Source of the DNA: Massilia kyonggiensis
GTDB lineage: Bacteria; Pseudomonadota; Gammaproteobacteria; Burkholderiales; Burkholderiaceae_D
Reading direction: 5' to 3'
Length of the DNA: 64,000 bases
Assembly (NCBI RefSeq): GCF_024756235.1
Contig: NZ_JANUGY010000002.1
Coordinates: 186,001-250,000 of the forward strand
The notes below the pieces were generated by a model. It was not told the origin of the DNA. It ran no database searches and saw only the letters and a program-made list of their open reading frames with translations. Below, in pieces: positions 17,676 through 26,900 of the stretch. How positions within the stretch are numbered: position 1 is the stretch's first letter; every line of letters begins with the position of its first letter. The translations under genes and the position numbers were made by a program.

Positions 17676-18884
17676 TCAATGCATGGCGACGGCGCGTTCG
17701 CCGCGCGCGGCGTGCTGCGGCGCCGGATCGCGCCGGTCCAGCCAGCCGGCCAGGGTGGTGAGGGCGAGGGCGCCGATGACGATCAGGCCGCCGATCCACG
17801 GCGTGTGCATCAGGCCGAGGTGCGCGACGATCAGGCCGCCGCCCCAGGCGCCGATGGCGATGCCCACGTTGAACGCGGCGATGTTCAGGCCCGACGCCAC
17901 GTCGACGGCACCGGGGGCGTCGCGCTCGGCGCGCTGCACGACGTAGACCTGCAGGCCCGGCACGTTGCCGAAGGCGACGGCGCCCCAGGCCAGCACGGTG
18001 ACGAGGACGGCGATCTTGTTGGCGGCCGTGAAGTCGAGCACGAACAGCACGCCGGCCAGCAGCGCGAACACGATCTGCAGGGCGCGCACGGGGCCCTTGC
18101 GGTCCGCCAGCTTGCCGCCCCAGATATTGCCGAAGGCGACCGACACGCCGTACACGAGCATCACGAGGCCCACGCTGTTCGACGAGAAGCCGGCGACCTG
18201 TTCGAGGATCGGCGCGAGGTACGTGAAGGCGATGAACGAGCCGCCATAGCCCAGGGTCGTCATCGCGTAGACGAGCAGCAGGCGCGGTTTCTTCAGTACC
18301 GACAGCTGCGTGACGAGGTTTGAGGGCTTGCTGCCGGCGATGCCGCGCGGGACGAGCAGGGCGATGCCGGCGAACGCGATCACGCCCAGCAGCGCAACGG
18401 CCAGGAACGTCATCTGCCAGCCGAAGTGCTGGCCGATGAAGGTCCCGAGCGGCACGCCCGTCACGAGCGCCACGGTCAGGCCGCTGAACATCAGCGCGAT
18501 GGCGCTGGCCGCTTTTTCCTTCGGCACGAGGCTCGTGGCGATCGTCGAGCCGATCGAGAAGAAGACGCCGTGCGCGAGGCCCGTCAGCACGCGCGCGGCC
18601 ATCAGGGCGGCGTAGCCCGGGGCCATCCACGCGGTCAGGTTACCGGCCGTGAACAGCAGCATGAGGCCGAGCAGCAGCGTCTTGCGCGGCACCTTGCCGG
18701 TGAGGGCCGTCAGCACCGGCGCGCCGATGGCGACGCCCAGCGCGTACAGGCTCACGAGCAGGCCGGCGGACGGCACGGACACATTCAGGCTGGACGCGAT
18801 GGTGGGGATCAGGCCGACGATCACGAATTCCGTCGTGCCGATGGCGAAGGCGCTCAGTGTCAGCGCCCATAAAGCGAGTGGCAT
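17676..18884 (-). CDS. MFS drug/sugar efflux transporter (DHA1, AraJ/YdhP-like)
   Basis: The 402 residues form twelve membrane helices. The opening [27 protein letters not shown], with the TEF motif in helix 1, and [17 protein letters not shown] in helix 4 are diagnostic of DHA1 arabinose-efflux-type permeases. [11 protein letters not shown] between helices 8 and 9 is the A-like motif. ATG 18884 is preceded by AAGGAGAACACC. An earlier in-frame start at 19016 would add a non-hydrophobic tail and run into the LysR promoter. It is divergent from the LysR regulator, the usual arrangement for regulated efflux. Substrate unknown. Confidence 0.9.
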   Translation of the reverse strand: MPLALWALTLSAFAIGTTEFVIVGLIPTIASSLNVSVPSAGLLVSLYALGVAIGAPVLTALTGKVPRKTLLLGLMLLFTAGNLTAWMAPGYAALMAARVLTGLAHGVFFSIGSTIATSLVPKEKAASAIALMFSGLTVALVTGVPLGTFIGQHFGWQMTFLAVALLGVIAFAGIALLVPRGIAGSKPSNLVTQLSVLKKPRLLLVYAMTTLGYGGSFIAFTYLAPILEQVAGFSSNSVGLVMLVYGVSVAFGNIWGGKLADRKGPVRALQIVFALLAGVLFVLDFTAANKIAVLVTVLAWGAVAFGNVPGLQVYVVQRAERDAPGAVDVASGLNIAAFNVGIAIGAWGGGLIVAHLGLMHTPWIGGLIVIGALALTTLAGWLDRRDPAPQHAARGERAVAMH

Positions 18885-18988
18885 GGTGTTCTCCTTGTTG
18901 ATGCCTCGATGGGATGGGGCATTCTGGCCGGCCCGCCCGCAAAGAAAAACCCGTGGCCGTACAATAGACTTTTGACCTGGGAGCAAAA

Positions 18989-19885
18989 ATGCTGGACGTG
19001 GGCGCGTTGATCGCATTCGTCGCCGTGATCGACACGGGTTCGTTTTCCAACGCCGCGCAGCAGCTGGGGCAGACGCCGTCCGGCGTGTCGCGCACCATCT
19101 CGCGCCTGGAGCAGCAGCTCGGCATGACCCTCATCCACCGCACCACGCGCCGTCTCGACCTCACCGAGGAAGGCAGCTGGCTGCTGGCCCGCGCACGCCG
19201 CATCCTCGCCGACCTGGAAGAGACGGAATCGCAGGCGGCCCTCGCGCGCGCGCAACCCGCGGGCCTCGTGCGCGTGAACGCCGCCACGCCCACGCTCGAC
19301 CACCTGATCGCGCCGCAGCTGGCCGACTTTTTCGATGCTCACCCGCAGGTGCAGGTGGAACTCACGAGCGGCGAGACCGTCGTCGACCTGATCGAAGAGA
19401 AGGCCGACGTCGCGATCCGCATCGGGAACCTGGCCGACTCCACGCTGAATGCCCGCCGCCTGGGCCGCAGCCGCATCCGCGTACTGGCAGCACCCGGCTA
19501 CCTCGAACGCCACGGCACGCCGCAGCACGTGGAAGACCTGACCCGGCACCGGCTCGTCGGCTTCGTCGCGCCCGCGTCGCTGAACACGTGGCCGCTGCGG
19601 GCCGGCAAGGAAGAAGGCTGGCGCATCGCGCCGCACGTGACGGCCACCAGCGGCGAGACCGTCCGCCACCTCGCGCTGCAGGGCGCGGGCATCGTCAGCC
19701 TGTCCGATTTCCTCACGCGCGCGGACGTCGCCGCCGGCCGCCTCGTGCCGGTGCTGGAAGAGGCTTCTCTGCCGTGGACGCAACCCGTGTGGGCCGTGTT
19801 CTATAAACAGGGCGCGCTGGCGCCGCGTGTCAAAGCGCTCGTCGACTTCCTGGCCGACCGGCTGGCCGGCGTGCTCGAACCCTGA
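18989..19885 (+). CDS. LysR-family transcriptional regulator
   Basis: The 298 residues carry an N-terminal winged HTH (GALIAFVAVIDTGSFSNAAQQLGQTPSGVSRTISRLEQQLG) and a C-terminal substrate-binding domain. The C-terminal part shows the CrgA/DsdC-like features VRVNAATPTLDHLIAPQLADF and TATSGETVRHLALQGAGI. A GGGAG ribosome site precedes ATG 18989, and a TACAAT -10 lies at 18960-18965. It faces the MFS/AKR operon across 104 bases and is followed after 25 bases by the PhzF gene. It therefore probably controls both sides. The inducer is unknown. Confidence 0.9.
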   Translation: MLDVGALIAFVAVIDTGSFSNAAQQLGQTPSGVSRTISRLEQQLGMTLIHRTTRRLDLTEEGSWLLARARRILADLEETESQAALARAQPAGLVRVNAATPTLDHLIAPQLADFFDAHPQVQVELTSGETVVDLIEEKADVAIRIGNLADSTLNARRLGRSRIRVLAAPGYLERHGTPQHVEDLTRHRLVGFVAPASLNTWPLRAGKEEGWRIAPHVTATSGETVRHLALQGAGIVSLSDFLTRADVAAGRLVPVLEEASLPWTQPVWAVFYKQGALAPRVKALVDFLADRLAGVLEP

Positions 19886-19910
19886 CCATCCATTCCGACA
19901 AGGAGACCGC

Positions 19911-20762
19911 ATGACCATCACGACTTCGCACATCCTTCGCATCGCCGCATTCTCCGATGGGGACGCCGGCGGCAATCCGGCCGGCGTCTGGATCGGAGAG
20001 TCGCTGCCGCCGGCCGACGAGATGCAACGCCTGGCCCACGCCGTCGGCTACTCGGAGACGGCGTTCGCGGCGCCGCAAGGAGAAGGCTGGCGCGTGCGCT
20101 ACTTCTCGCCGGCGTCCGAAGTGCCGTTCTGCGGCCACGCGACGATCGCGCTCGGCGCCGCACTGGCGCGGCGCGACGGCGACGGCGTGTACGCGCTGGC
20201 GCTGAACGATGCCGACATCACGGTCGAAGGACGCCATGAGGGCGAGCGCGTGGCCGCCGCGCTGCAATCGCCGCCGACGTGGAGCCGGCCGGCCGCGCCG
20301 GAACTCGTCGCGGAAGCGTTGCTGTTGTTCGGTTACCACGAGGCCGACCTCGATCCCCGCATTCCTCCCGGCCTCGCGCATGCCGGCGCGAACCACCTCG
20401 TGCTGGCGCTGGCCAGCCGCGACCTGCTGGCCGCCATGCGCTACGACCTCGAAGCAGGCCGCGCGCTGATGGCGAAGCATGGCCTGACGACGATCGTGCT
20501 TGCCTGGGTGGAAAATTCGCAACGCTTCCACACCCGTAACCCGTTCGCCATCGGCGGCGTCTACGAGGACCCGGCCACGGGCGCGGGGACGGCGGCGCTG
20601 GCCGGTTATTTACGCGACCTCGGCTGGCCGCACGGCGGCGCGATCGACGTCGTGCAGGGCGAAGACATGGGGATGCGGTCGTTGTTGCGTGCCGAAATCG
20701 GTGCGGAAAAGGGCAGTTCCATTCGCGTTAGCGGGACGGCAAGAATGTTGGTGAAAGACTAA
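19911..20762 (+). CDS. PhzF-family isomerase/epimerase-like protein
   Basis: The 283 residues form the two-lobed diaminopimelate-epimerase fold. Family marks are FSDGDAGGNPAGVW at the N-terminus, SETAF (catalytic-region Glu), VRYFSPASEVPFCGHATIALG, and FAIGGVYEDPATGAGTAALAGYL near residue 225. In PhzF a conserved Glu acts as general acid/base, and this protein keeps E in YSETAFA. The true reaction of most members is unknown, and the phenazine pathway is not present here. AAGGAGA precedes ATG 19911. It is cotranscribed with the LysR gene. Confidence 0.88.
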   Translation: MTITTSHILRIAAFSDGDAGGNPAGVWIGESLPPADEMQRLAHAVGYSETAFAAPQGEGWRVRYFSPASEVPFCGHATIALGAALARRDGDGVYALALNDADITVEGRHEGERVAAALQSPPTWSRPAAPELVAEALLLFGYHEADLDPRIPPGLAHAGANHLVLALASRDLLAAMRYDLEAGRALMAKHGLTTIVLAWVENSQRFHTRNPFAIGGVYEDPATGAGTAALAGYLRDLGWPHGGAIDVVQGEDMGMRSLLRAEIGAEKGSSIRVSGTARMLVKD

Positions 20763-20795
20763 TGAAATTGATCATGATTTATTGAAAATTGAAAT

Positions 20796-20815
20796 AGGGG
20801 CAAAAGACACGCTTT
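20796..20815 (+). promoter_or_regulatory. Candidate sigma54 promoter (GG-N10-GC) upstream of the FeeM-like gene
   Basis: GGGGCAAAAGACACGCT places GG at 20799-20800 and GC at 20811-20812 with the exact ten-base spacing of -24/-12 promoters and a GGCA start. The -12 box is ACGC rather than TTGC. The start site would be near 20824, some 70 bases before the gene. The match is partial, and no enhancer palindrome was identified beside it. Confidence 0.25.
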
Positions 20816-20894
20816 TTCGACAAATTGTTAACCCCTGGAACGTTGATAAAGTTCAAAGCACGATACGTTTCTGAATTTCAACACAGGAGTCAAC

Positions 20895-21668
20895 ATGGAA
20901 ATGCGCCACCCTGGCGTTCTTCGCCCCTTTATGACAGCCCCCGCCGGGTTCGCGGGCAAGCCGACCGAACGCCTGCCCTTTACCATCCGCCGCGTGGACA
21001 ATGAGGCCGACCTCTGGAAGGCCGTCCGCGTGCGCCACGCTGCTTATGCACGTCACGTCCCGGACTTCGCACGGGAGCTCGTCCGCCCCGAAACTTCTGA
21101 CTACGGCGACGACGCAATCGTTTTCCTCGCCGAATCCAAGCTCGACGGCGCGCCGCTGGGCACGGCCCGCATGCAGACGAACCTGCACGAGCCGCTGCAC
21201 GTCGAAGAGTCCGTCGCGCTGCCCGACTGGCTGCGTGGACAACCCCTTGCCGAGATGAGCCGCCTGGGCGTGGACAACGGCCGCATCGGCCGCATGGTCA
21301 AGACGGCGCTGCTGAAGGCCGGCGTCATGTATTGCCAGCAGAACGGCATCCACTGGGCCCTGGCGACGGGCCGCGCGCCGATCGACCGCCAGTACGAACA
21401 GCTGACTTTCGTCGACGTGTTCCCGGAACTGGGCTTCGTCCCGCTGCGCCACGTGGGCAATATCCCGCACCGGATCATGGCGTTCGACATCACGACGATC
21501 GAGGAACGCTGGACGGCCGCGCAGCACCCGCTGCTGAACTTTTTCTGCCACACGCACCATCCGGATATTGATGTCAGCGGCCGGGCCGGCGTGCGGCCGC
21601 CTTTACCCAACGCGGGTCGTACCGGTGTTGTACGGCAGGCATCGGAATGGCAAGAACTCGTTGCATGA
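20895..21668 (+). CDS. FeeM-like N-acyl amino acid synthase (GNAT/autoinducer-synthase fold)
   Basis: The 257-residue protein has the acyl-ACP-dependent GNAT layout. An N-terminal RRVDNEADLWKAVRVRHAAYARH is the R.r...Y start shared by AHL and N-acyl amino acid synthases. DDAIVFLAES, PLGTARMQTN and AEMSRLGVDNGRIGRMVKTALLKAG (the cofactor loop) follow, then HWALATGRAPIDRQYEQLTF. Such enzymes transfer a fatty acyl chain to an amino acid, often producing membrane-active or signal lipids. An ACAGGAG site precedes the ATG. It is followed 100 bases later by a c-di-GMP enzyme on the same strand. Substrate is inferred from family only. Confidence 0.78.
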   Translation: MEMRHPGVLRPFMTAPAGFAGKPTERLPFTIRRVDNEADLWKAVRVRHAAYARHVPDFARELVRPETSDYGDDAIVFLAESKLDGAPLGTARMQTNLHEPLHVEESVALPDWLRGQPLAEMSRLGVDNGRIGRMVKTALLKAGVMYCQQNGIHWALATGRAPIDRQYEQLTFVDVFPELGFVPLRHVGNIPHRIMAFDITTIEERWTAAQHPLLNFFCHTHHPDIDVSGRAGVRPPLPNAGRTGVVRQASEWQELVA

Positions 21669-21768
21669 TCCATTAATTGCATGACGGCACTACTGTAAAG
21701 CTGTATCCTTGCGAGACGATAACGGCCGCCCGCGCCAACGGGCCGCGATACGAGCTTCGCAGATACTC

Positions 21769-24729
21769 ATGCAATTCACATCATCCGGTCGCTGGAAACT
21801 GCCGGGCCTGGCGCAGTCGGCGCTTGACCTGACGTTCCGGACGTTCGCCTACTATCTGATTCCGATCGTGATCGGTGTCGTTTCCATCGTCGCCCTCGCG
21901 TGCTGGGACAGCCAGTACGTAGCGGGCAGCAGCGATGCGCGCGACATCCGCGTCCTGAAGGAAACAACGCCGCTGAGCCCGCCCGCGGCCAACGCACGCC
22001 TGCGTGCCGCCGTCCCGGTGTCCTATTTCGACACGCATCTGTCCGAGGCGCCCGTGTGGTTCCGCTTCAGCACGCGGCCGCGCGCGCCCGGCAGCATCGT
22101 CGGCGACGTGATCGAATTCCCGTCGCGGCACGCCGTCGATATTGCCTGCTGGGACGCCACCACCTTGCAATTGCTCGGCACGGCCACCCGCGAGCAGAAC
22201 GCGCCCTATCTGCATACGTCCAAGGCCGGCTTCGCCCTGCAATTGGCCGACTTGCCGCGCGAGATCCTGTGCCGCGGCACGTTCGCCGGCCCTGCGCGCG
22301 TGAACGTCGTGCAATGGCCGGAGACGCAGTTCGACCTGTCCGTCGAGGGCTATCACCGCAAGTCGGGCCTGCTCGACGGCGGCATGATCGTGCTGTCGCT
22401 GTTCGTCCTGATCACGGCGCTCATCAACCGCCAGCCGCTGTACGTGCTGTTCTCCGGCTGGCTGATCCTGAACCTGCGCATCGCCGGACTGTCGGCCGGC
22501 TGGGACACCCAGTGGCTGGGCATGACCGTCCCGCCGCAATGGATGCTGCTGGGCCGCTCGCTGACGATCGCGCTGTACGGCGTGTCCACGCTCACGCTGT
22601 ACCAGGCCTTGTTCCGCGACGACCTCGTCAAGACGCGCTGGGCCATCCCGCTGCGCATCACGCAATGGGCGTGCATTCCGCTGCTCATCGGCGCCGTTGC
22701 CGTGCCCTACGGAACGTTCCTGCCGATGCTGTGGGTCATCATGGCCTTCGGCTTCTCGCTGATGACGCTGGGCCTCGTCACGATCATGCTGCGTTCGCGC
22801 AACCGCGTGGCGGGCTGGTTCGCCGCGTCGTTCGCGCTGACCTACGTCGCCTCGCTGGCCGAGGTCGTGTCGGCGGCGCTCGGCATGCACCAGGTGCTGA
22901 ACGTGATCAACAGCGTGACGGCGGCGCTCGCATCGAGCCTGCTGGCGGCGCTGGCCGTGGCCGAGCAGATGCGCATGGAAACGCAGAAGCGCCGCGAAGC
23001 CCAGGAAAAGCTGGAGCATGCCTTCGAGGCGATGCCCGTCGGCCTGTTTACGCTCGACATGTACGGCAAAATCGTGAGCGCCAACCCGGCCATGCGCAAG
23101 ATGCTGGGCATCACGGAGATCGTCCCGGGCCGCACGTCGTGGAAGCAGTTTTTCGCCGACAACCTGTGGACGGAACTGCTGGAACAGGTGCACCTGCGCA
23201 GCGATGCCGAGATGCAGATCGCCAGCCGCGACGGCGCCCAACGCTTCATGGTCAGCGCCACGCTCGCGCGCGGCCGCGTGGAAGCCGTGCTGCAGGACGT
23301 CACCGAGCAATACCAGGCCACCGAGCAACTGCGCTTCATGGCCAACAACGACCCGCTGACGAAGGTCTTCAACCGGCGCGGCATCGAAAAGATGTTCGAG
23401 GGCGCGGCCCAGCTGCTGGGCGCGGGCAAGCCGCTGGCGCTGGCCTACATCGACCTCGACCGCTTCAAGCTGATCAACGACCTGTTCGGCCATGCGGCCG
23501 GCGACGAAGTCCTGAAGCAGGTGTGCGAACGCATGGAGCTGACGCTGGCCGGCGGCCAGAAGATCGGGCGCGTGGGCGGCGACGAATTCGTCATCGTCAT
23601 GCCCGACACCGCGATCCCGCTGGCGTCGCTGATCTGCCGCGGCATCGTCGACCGCATCGGCGGCACGCCGTACCGCGTGGGCGACAAGGCGTTCCATGTG
23701 CGCGGTTCCGTCGGCCTGATCGAAGTGTCGCCGGGCATGCCGATGAAGGATGCGGTGTCGACCGCGGACCGCGCCTGCCGCGAGGCGAAGGGCGGCCACA
23801 ACGAGGGCCTCGTCGTGTACGAGCGCGGGTCGAACGCGTTCCAGGAGCGCGCCAACGAACTGAACCTGGTCGCGCGCCTGTCCGGCCCGGACGCCACCGA
23901 GGGCATGTTCCTCGAGATGCAGCCGATCATGTCGCTCTCCGCGCCGTACGAATCGCTGAACTTCGAGGTGCTGCTGCGCATGCGCGAGGCGGATGGCCGC
24001 GTGGCCCCGGCCGGCCCGCTGATCGCCGCCGCCGAGAAGAGCGGGCGCGCGGGCGTGATCGACCGCTGGGTGCTGTCGACGACGCTGTCCTGGATCGAGG
24101 ACAATCTGGAATCGCTGACCAATACGCGCTTCGTGTGCATGAACCTGTCGGGCGCATCGCTCAACGACGAGCGCTTCGTGCAGGACACGCTGGAAGTCCT
24201 GGCCCGCTACACGCACGTGGCGAGCCGCCTGTGCATGGAGATCACGGAAAGCGTGGCGCTGCACGACCTGGACAACACGCGCCGCTTCATCGACCAGGTG
24301 CGCAACTTCGGCGTGAAGGTGGCGCTGGACGACTTCGGCGCGGGCTACACGTCGTTCTCGTACCTGAAGGAGCTGCCGGCGGACGTGCTGAAGATCGACG
24401 GCAACTTCATCGTCAACATCAACGCCCACCCGGCCAACGTGGCCATCGTGGAAGCGATCGTCAACCTGGCCGGCAACCTGGGCATGCGCACGATCGCGGA
24501 GTGGGCCGAGGACGCGGCCACGATCCGCACGCTGGCGGAGATCGGCGTCGACTACGTGCAGGGCTATGCGGTGGCGCGTTCGCAGCCGCCGGAAAAACTG
24601 CTCGCCGCGAGTTCATCGGCCAGCTTCATCCAGGGCGACGACGTGCTGCAGCTCGTGCGCACGCTCGGCACGTCGGCCAACGAGTCGGACCTGCGCGGGT
24701 TTGCGCCGTACGACGAGCACCTGTTCTAG
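21769..24729 (+). CDS. Membrane-bound sensor with PAS, GGDEF and EAL domains (c-di-GMP turnover)
   Basis: The 986 residues begin with a membrane helix (about 22-45), an extracytoplasmic domain with the look of 7TMR-DISM sensors (about 60-185) and a bundle of six or seven helices (about 195-390). A short coiled coil and PAS domain (about 410-520) follow. GGDEF at 603-607 is intact, but no RxxD inhibitory site lies five residues before it. The EAL domain reads EVL at 733-735. Its other catalytic residues are retained: the ITES Glu, DDFGAGYTSFSYLKELPADVLKID, AEWAED and QGY. Both activities are therefore possible. I chose ATG 21769; the only earlier start is a TTG at 21709 without a ribosome site. 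Its stop overlaps that of the convergent gene. Confidence 0.88.
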   Translation: MQFTSSGRWKLPGLAQSALDLTFRTFAYYLIPIVIGVVSIVALACWDSQYVAGSSDARDIRVLKETTPLSPPAANARLRAAVPVSYFDTHLSEAPVWFRFSTRPRAPGSIVGDVIEFPSRHAVDIACWDATTLQLLGTATREQNAPYLHTSKAGFALQLADLPREILCRGTFAGPARVNVVQWPETQFDLSVEGYHRKSGLLDGGMIVLSLFVLITALINRQPLYVLFSGWLILNLRIAGLSAGWDTQWLGMTVPPQWMLLGRSLTIALYGVSTLTLYQALFRDDLVKTRWAIPLRITQWACIPLLIGAVAVPYGTFLPMLWVIMAFGFSLMTLGLVTIMLRSRNRVAGWFAASFALTYVASLAEVVSAALGMHQVLNVINSVTAALASSLLAALAVAEQMRMETQKRREAQEKLEHAFEAMPVGLFTLDMYGKIVSANPAMRKMLGITEIVPGRTSWKQFFADNLWTELLEQVHLRSDAEMQIASRDGAQRFMVSATLARGRVEAVLQDVTEQYQATEQLRFMANNDPLTKVFNRRGIEKMFEGAAQLLGAGKPLALAYIDLDRFKLINDLFGHAAGDEVLKQVCERMELTLAGGQKIGRVGGDEFVIVMPDTAIPLASLICRGIVDRIGGTPYRVGDKAFHVRGSVGLIEVSPGMPMKDAVSTADRACREAKGGHNEGLVVYERGSNAFQERANELNLVARLSGPDATEGMFLEMQPIMSLSAPYESLNFEVLLRMREADGRVAPAGPLIAAAEKSGRAGVIDRWVLSTTLSWIEDNLESLTNTRFVCMNLSGASLNDERFVQDTLEVLARYTHVASRLCMEITESVALHDLDNTRRFIDQVRNFGVKVALDDFGAGYTSFSYLKELPADVLKIDGNFIVNINAHPANVAIVEAIVNLAGNLGMRTIAEWAEDAATIRTLAEIGVDYVQGYAVARSQPPEKLLAASSSASFIQGDDVLQLVRTLGTSANESDLRGFAPYDEHLF

Positions 24730-25064
24730 TTCAACCCGGCCAGGCGCGGGCGCGCATCCTGCAGCATCAGCATGCGCCGCGCTTCCTTCAGCGTGGCGAT
24801 GTCGCGTGCCAGCTTCACGGGCGCCGAGAGATTCGGCCGCTTCCACGCCACGCGCGGCAGCTCGCCAGCGGGCAGCACGTGGCGCTGCGTCAGCGGTCCC
24901 GTGTCGCGCGACACCGGCATCGAGGCGGAACCGGACGCGCAAGGCTGGTCCGTCAGGGTGACGTGGCCATTGCTGTCCACACATTTGACGATCTCGCCGG
25001 CCAGTGCCGGCGCCGCCAGAGCCGCGGCGGCGATCATGCTCAGCAGTCTAACTGGGCGTTTCAT
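24726..25064 (-). CDS. Small exported DUF4124-type protein
   Basis: The 112 residues have a signal peptide (MKRPVRLLSMIAAAALAAPALA) followed by GEIVKCVDSNGHVTLTDQPC. This is the short beta-hairpin core of the DUF4124 family, in which two Cys frame 'y.d..G...ftd.pC'. The rest is Arg- and Leu-rich without known motifs. The ATG has AGGAGA upstream. DUF4124 proteins are periplasmic and functionally uncharacterised. The gene is convergent with the GGDEF/EAL gene, and the two stop codons interlock within four bases (24726-24729). Confidence 0.82.
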   Translation of the reverse strand: MKRPVRLLSMIAAAALAAPALAGEIVKCVDSNGHVTLTDQPCASGSASMPVSRDTGPLTQRHVLPAGELPRVAWKRPNLSAPVKLARDIATLKEARRMLMLQDARPRLAGLN

Positions 25065-25126
25065 GATGTTCTCCTGTGCTAGGTTCCCATCGTGCCCGGC
25101 GCGGCCGCTTGCCTCTGTTCGTTGAC

Positions 25127-26080
25127 TCACCCAGTGCGCATGTCCGCCTCCAGCACCGTCGCGACGCGGGTCTCCTCGCGATGCGCCCGCGCGCACAGCA
25201 CGACGCCCGCGATCAGCAGCAGCAGCGCCAGCGCCTCGAGCGGCGTGGGCCAGCGGCCTTCCCACAGATATCCGTACAGCGACGCGAAGATGGTCTCGAA
25301 CACGATCATCTGCCCCGTGAGCGCGAGCGGCAGCGCGCGGCTCGCGACATTCCACAACCCGTTGCCGAGCACGGAGCAGAACAGTGCCATCGCGCCGATG
25401 AGGCCGGCGAAGCGCAGCCAGTCCGTGTTCGTGTGGACGAGCGTGTCCCCATAAAACGCGGGCACGGCCAGCACGATGGCTTCCAGGCCCGTGACGACGC
25501 CCGTCAGCAGGCTCCAGTCCTGTGCCGACACGTGGTCGAGCCGCGCGAGCCAGCGGCTGTTGCTGACGGCATACGTCGTCCACGACACGAGCGCGCCGCC
25601 CGCGCACAGCAAGCCCGTCAGCGAGCCCCAGCCGGACGTGGCCAGCGATTGCCAGCTGATGCAGACGAGGCCGGCCGTGCTGCAGGCCAGCGAGGGCAGC
25701 AGCTCGCGCAGGGTCGGCGAATGGCGCTCGCGGCTGCCGACGAGCGTGACGGCGAGCGGCAGCAGGCCGATCACGAAGGCCGTCATCGCGACGCCGCCCG
25801 TCTGCACGGCCTTGGCCAGCAGCACGTAATACAGGATATTGCCGATGAAACTGAGCCAGGCAAGCGCCCGCCACTCGCGCCACCCGAGCGCGCCTTTCAG
25901 CCGGCGCCACGACGGCGCGACGAGCACGACGGCGACGAGCCCGTAGGCGAGATAGCGCCCGGCCGATAACTGCAGCGGCGGGAAGTCGGCGGTCAGCTTG
26001 GGCGCCAGGAAGACGAGTCCCCAGAACGCGCCGGCGACGATGCCGGCCGCGATGCCGAGGAGGGTTTTATTCGAGGTCAC
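25127..26080 (-). CDS. DMT-superfamily EamA transporter
   Basis: Ten hydrophobic helices in two EamA repeats are visible: GIAAGIVAGAFWGLVFLAPKL at the N-terminus, and GNGLWNVASRALPLALTGQMIVFETIFASLYGYLWEGRWP in the second repeat, where the E in the helix-9 'fEp' position is FE. I favour GTG 26080 (317 residues), which has GGAG seven bases upstream. ATG 26110 would add ten polar residues and has no ribosome site. These proteins export amino acids or metabolites. No neighbouring regulator suggests a substrate. Confidence 0.85.
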   Translation of the reverse strand: MTSNKTLLGIAAGIVAGAFWGLVFLAPKLTADFPPLQLSAGRYLAYGLVAVVLVAPSWRRLKGALGWREWRALAWLSFIGNILYYVLLAKAVQTGGVAMTAFVIGLLPLAVTLVGSRERHSPTLRELLPSLACSTAGLVCISWQSLATSGWGSLTGLLCAGGALVSWTTYAVSNSRWLARLDHVSAQDWSLLTGVVTGLEAIVLAVPAFYGDTLVHTNTDWLRFAGLIGAMALFCSVLGNGLWNVASRALPLALTGQMIVFETIFASLYGYLWEGRWPTPLEALALLLLIAGVVLCARAHREETRVATVLEADMRTG

Positions 26081-26179
26081 GGGGATGCTCCAGATGCGGA
26101 AAGCATCCATTGTCGGGGGAGGGCGGCGGGGTGTCTTGGCTGGAACTACTGGCGATTTGACCGGGTCTCTCAGCAGAGC

Positions 26180-26821
26180 CTAGAGCACTGCCCGATTCTG
26201 CGAAATCGACCGGTTGAATTCGAGCCAATGATTGCCGAGCTCCGTGATCTTGTAGTCGTTACCGATGCGCTGCAAAAACATGTTCGATTCCAGCCAGATC
26301 CGGATTTCCTCGCTCATCATGGGCGCTTCCACGCCGCATTGAATGCTGTTGAGCGCACGCACGCAGGCATAATGCTTCAGCGCCTGCCGGCCTTTCGCAG
26401 TGATCACGGGCTTGCCGTCGTCATCCAGCCGAATCAGGGCAAACCGCTGCAATTCAACGGGGCACTCGGCGACCGTCATCCTGTGCATGCCGGTGTCCGC
26501 TTCAAAGCGAAGACGGTGCAGGATCGCCATCGCTGCCGCGTCGAGCGTGACCGGTTCGTCGTCGTCGGTTGACGCTGGATGCTGGTCCACGGGTGTGGCC
26601 GGTGCTTCATCGGTACGACGCCGCTGCGCGCGGCGTTCCTCGGGAATGGCCAGCACACGCTCGACCAGCGCCTCGTCGAGGCCATTGCGCAAGAGTAGAT
26701 TTTTCGCCGCGGCGTTGCCGAAACTGCGCCGCATGGCGAACATGGTGCGCAAGATTTTCGCGGTGACGCCATCGGTACGTCGATCTCCCGAGCGTCGATC
26801 AGGGTGGATAACGAGAGCCAT
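26180..26821 (-). CDS. Hypothetical protein, 213 aa
   Basis: No family was recognised. The first 75 residues are Arg-rich and basic (HPDRRSGDRRTDG, PEERRAQRRRTDE). They are followed by an acidic, Pro-rich linker and a C-terminal half of about 110 residues with predicted helices and strands. There is one short motif-like stretch, ITAKGRQALKHYACVRAL, that resembles a winged-helix element. No signal peptide or membrane segment. ATG 26821 is preferred over a TTG nine bases upstream. The gene stands 99 bases from the DMT gene on the same strand and could be its distal upstream partner. A DNA-binding or PilZ-like role is possible but unsupported. Confidence 0.6.
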   Translation of the reverse strand: MALVIHPDRRSGDRRTDGVTAKILRTMFAMRRSFGNAAAKNLLLRNGLDEALVERVLAIPEERRAQRRRTDEAPATPVDQHPASTDDDEPVTLDAAAMAILHRLRFEADTGMHRMTVAECPVELQRFALIRLDDDGKPVITAKGRQALKHYACVRALNSIQCGVEAPMMSEEIRIWLESNMFLQRIGNDYKITELGNHWLEFNRSISQNRAVL

Positions 26822-26900
26822 GGTCGCCAAAAGACGTTTCGATGATCAATAATAACAAAAAATTATCGAAATCGGAGGCTCAGGCTGCCTTGTGGCCACG

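Noticed and set aside
20763..20894. Sigma70 promoter TTGATA ... TACGTT upstream of the FeeM-like gene
   Set aside because: The spacing is only 15 bases and the -10 is poor, so it was not listed as a feature.
21900..25082. 1060-codon frame within the GGDEF/EAL gene
   Set aside because: Composition is Arg/Gly/Pro/Ala only with no domain, while the overlapping frame has intact GGDEF and EAL motifs; a frame shadow.
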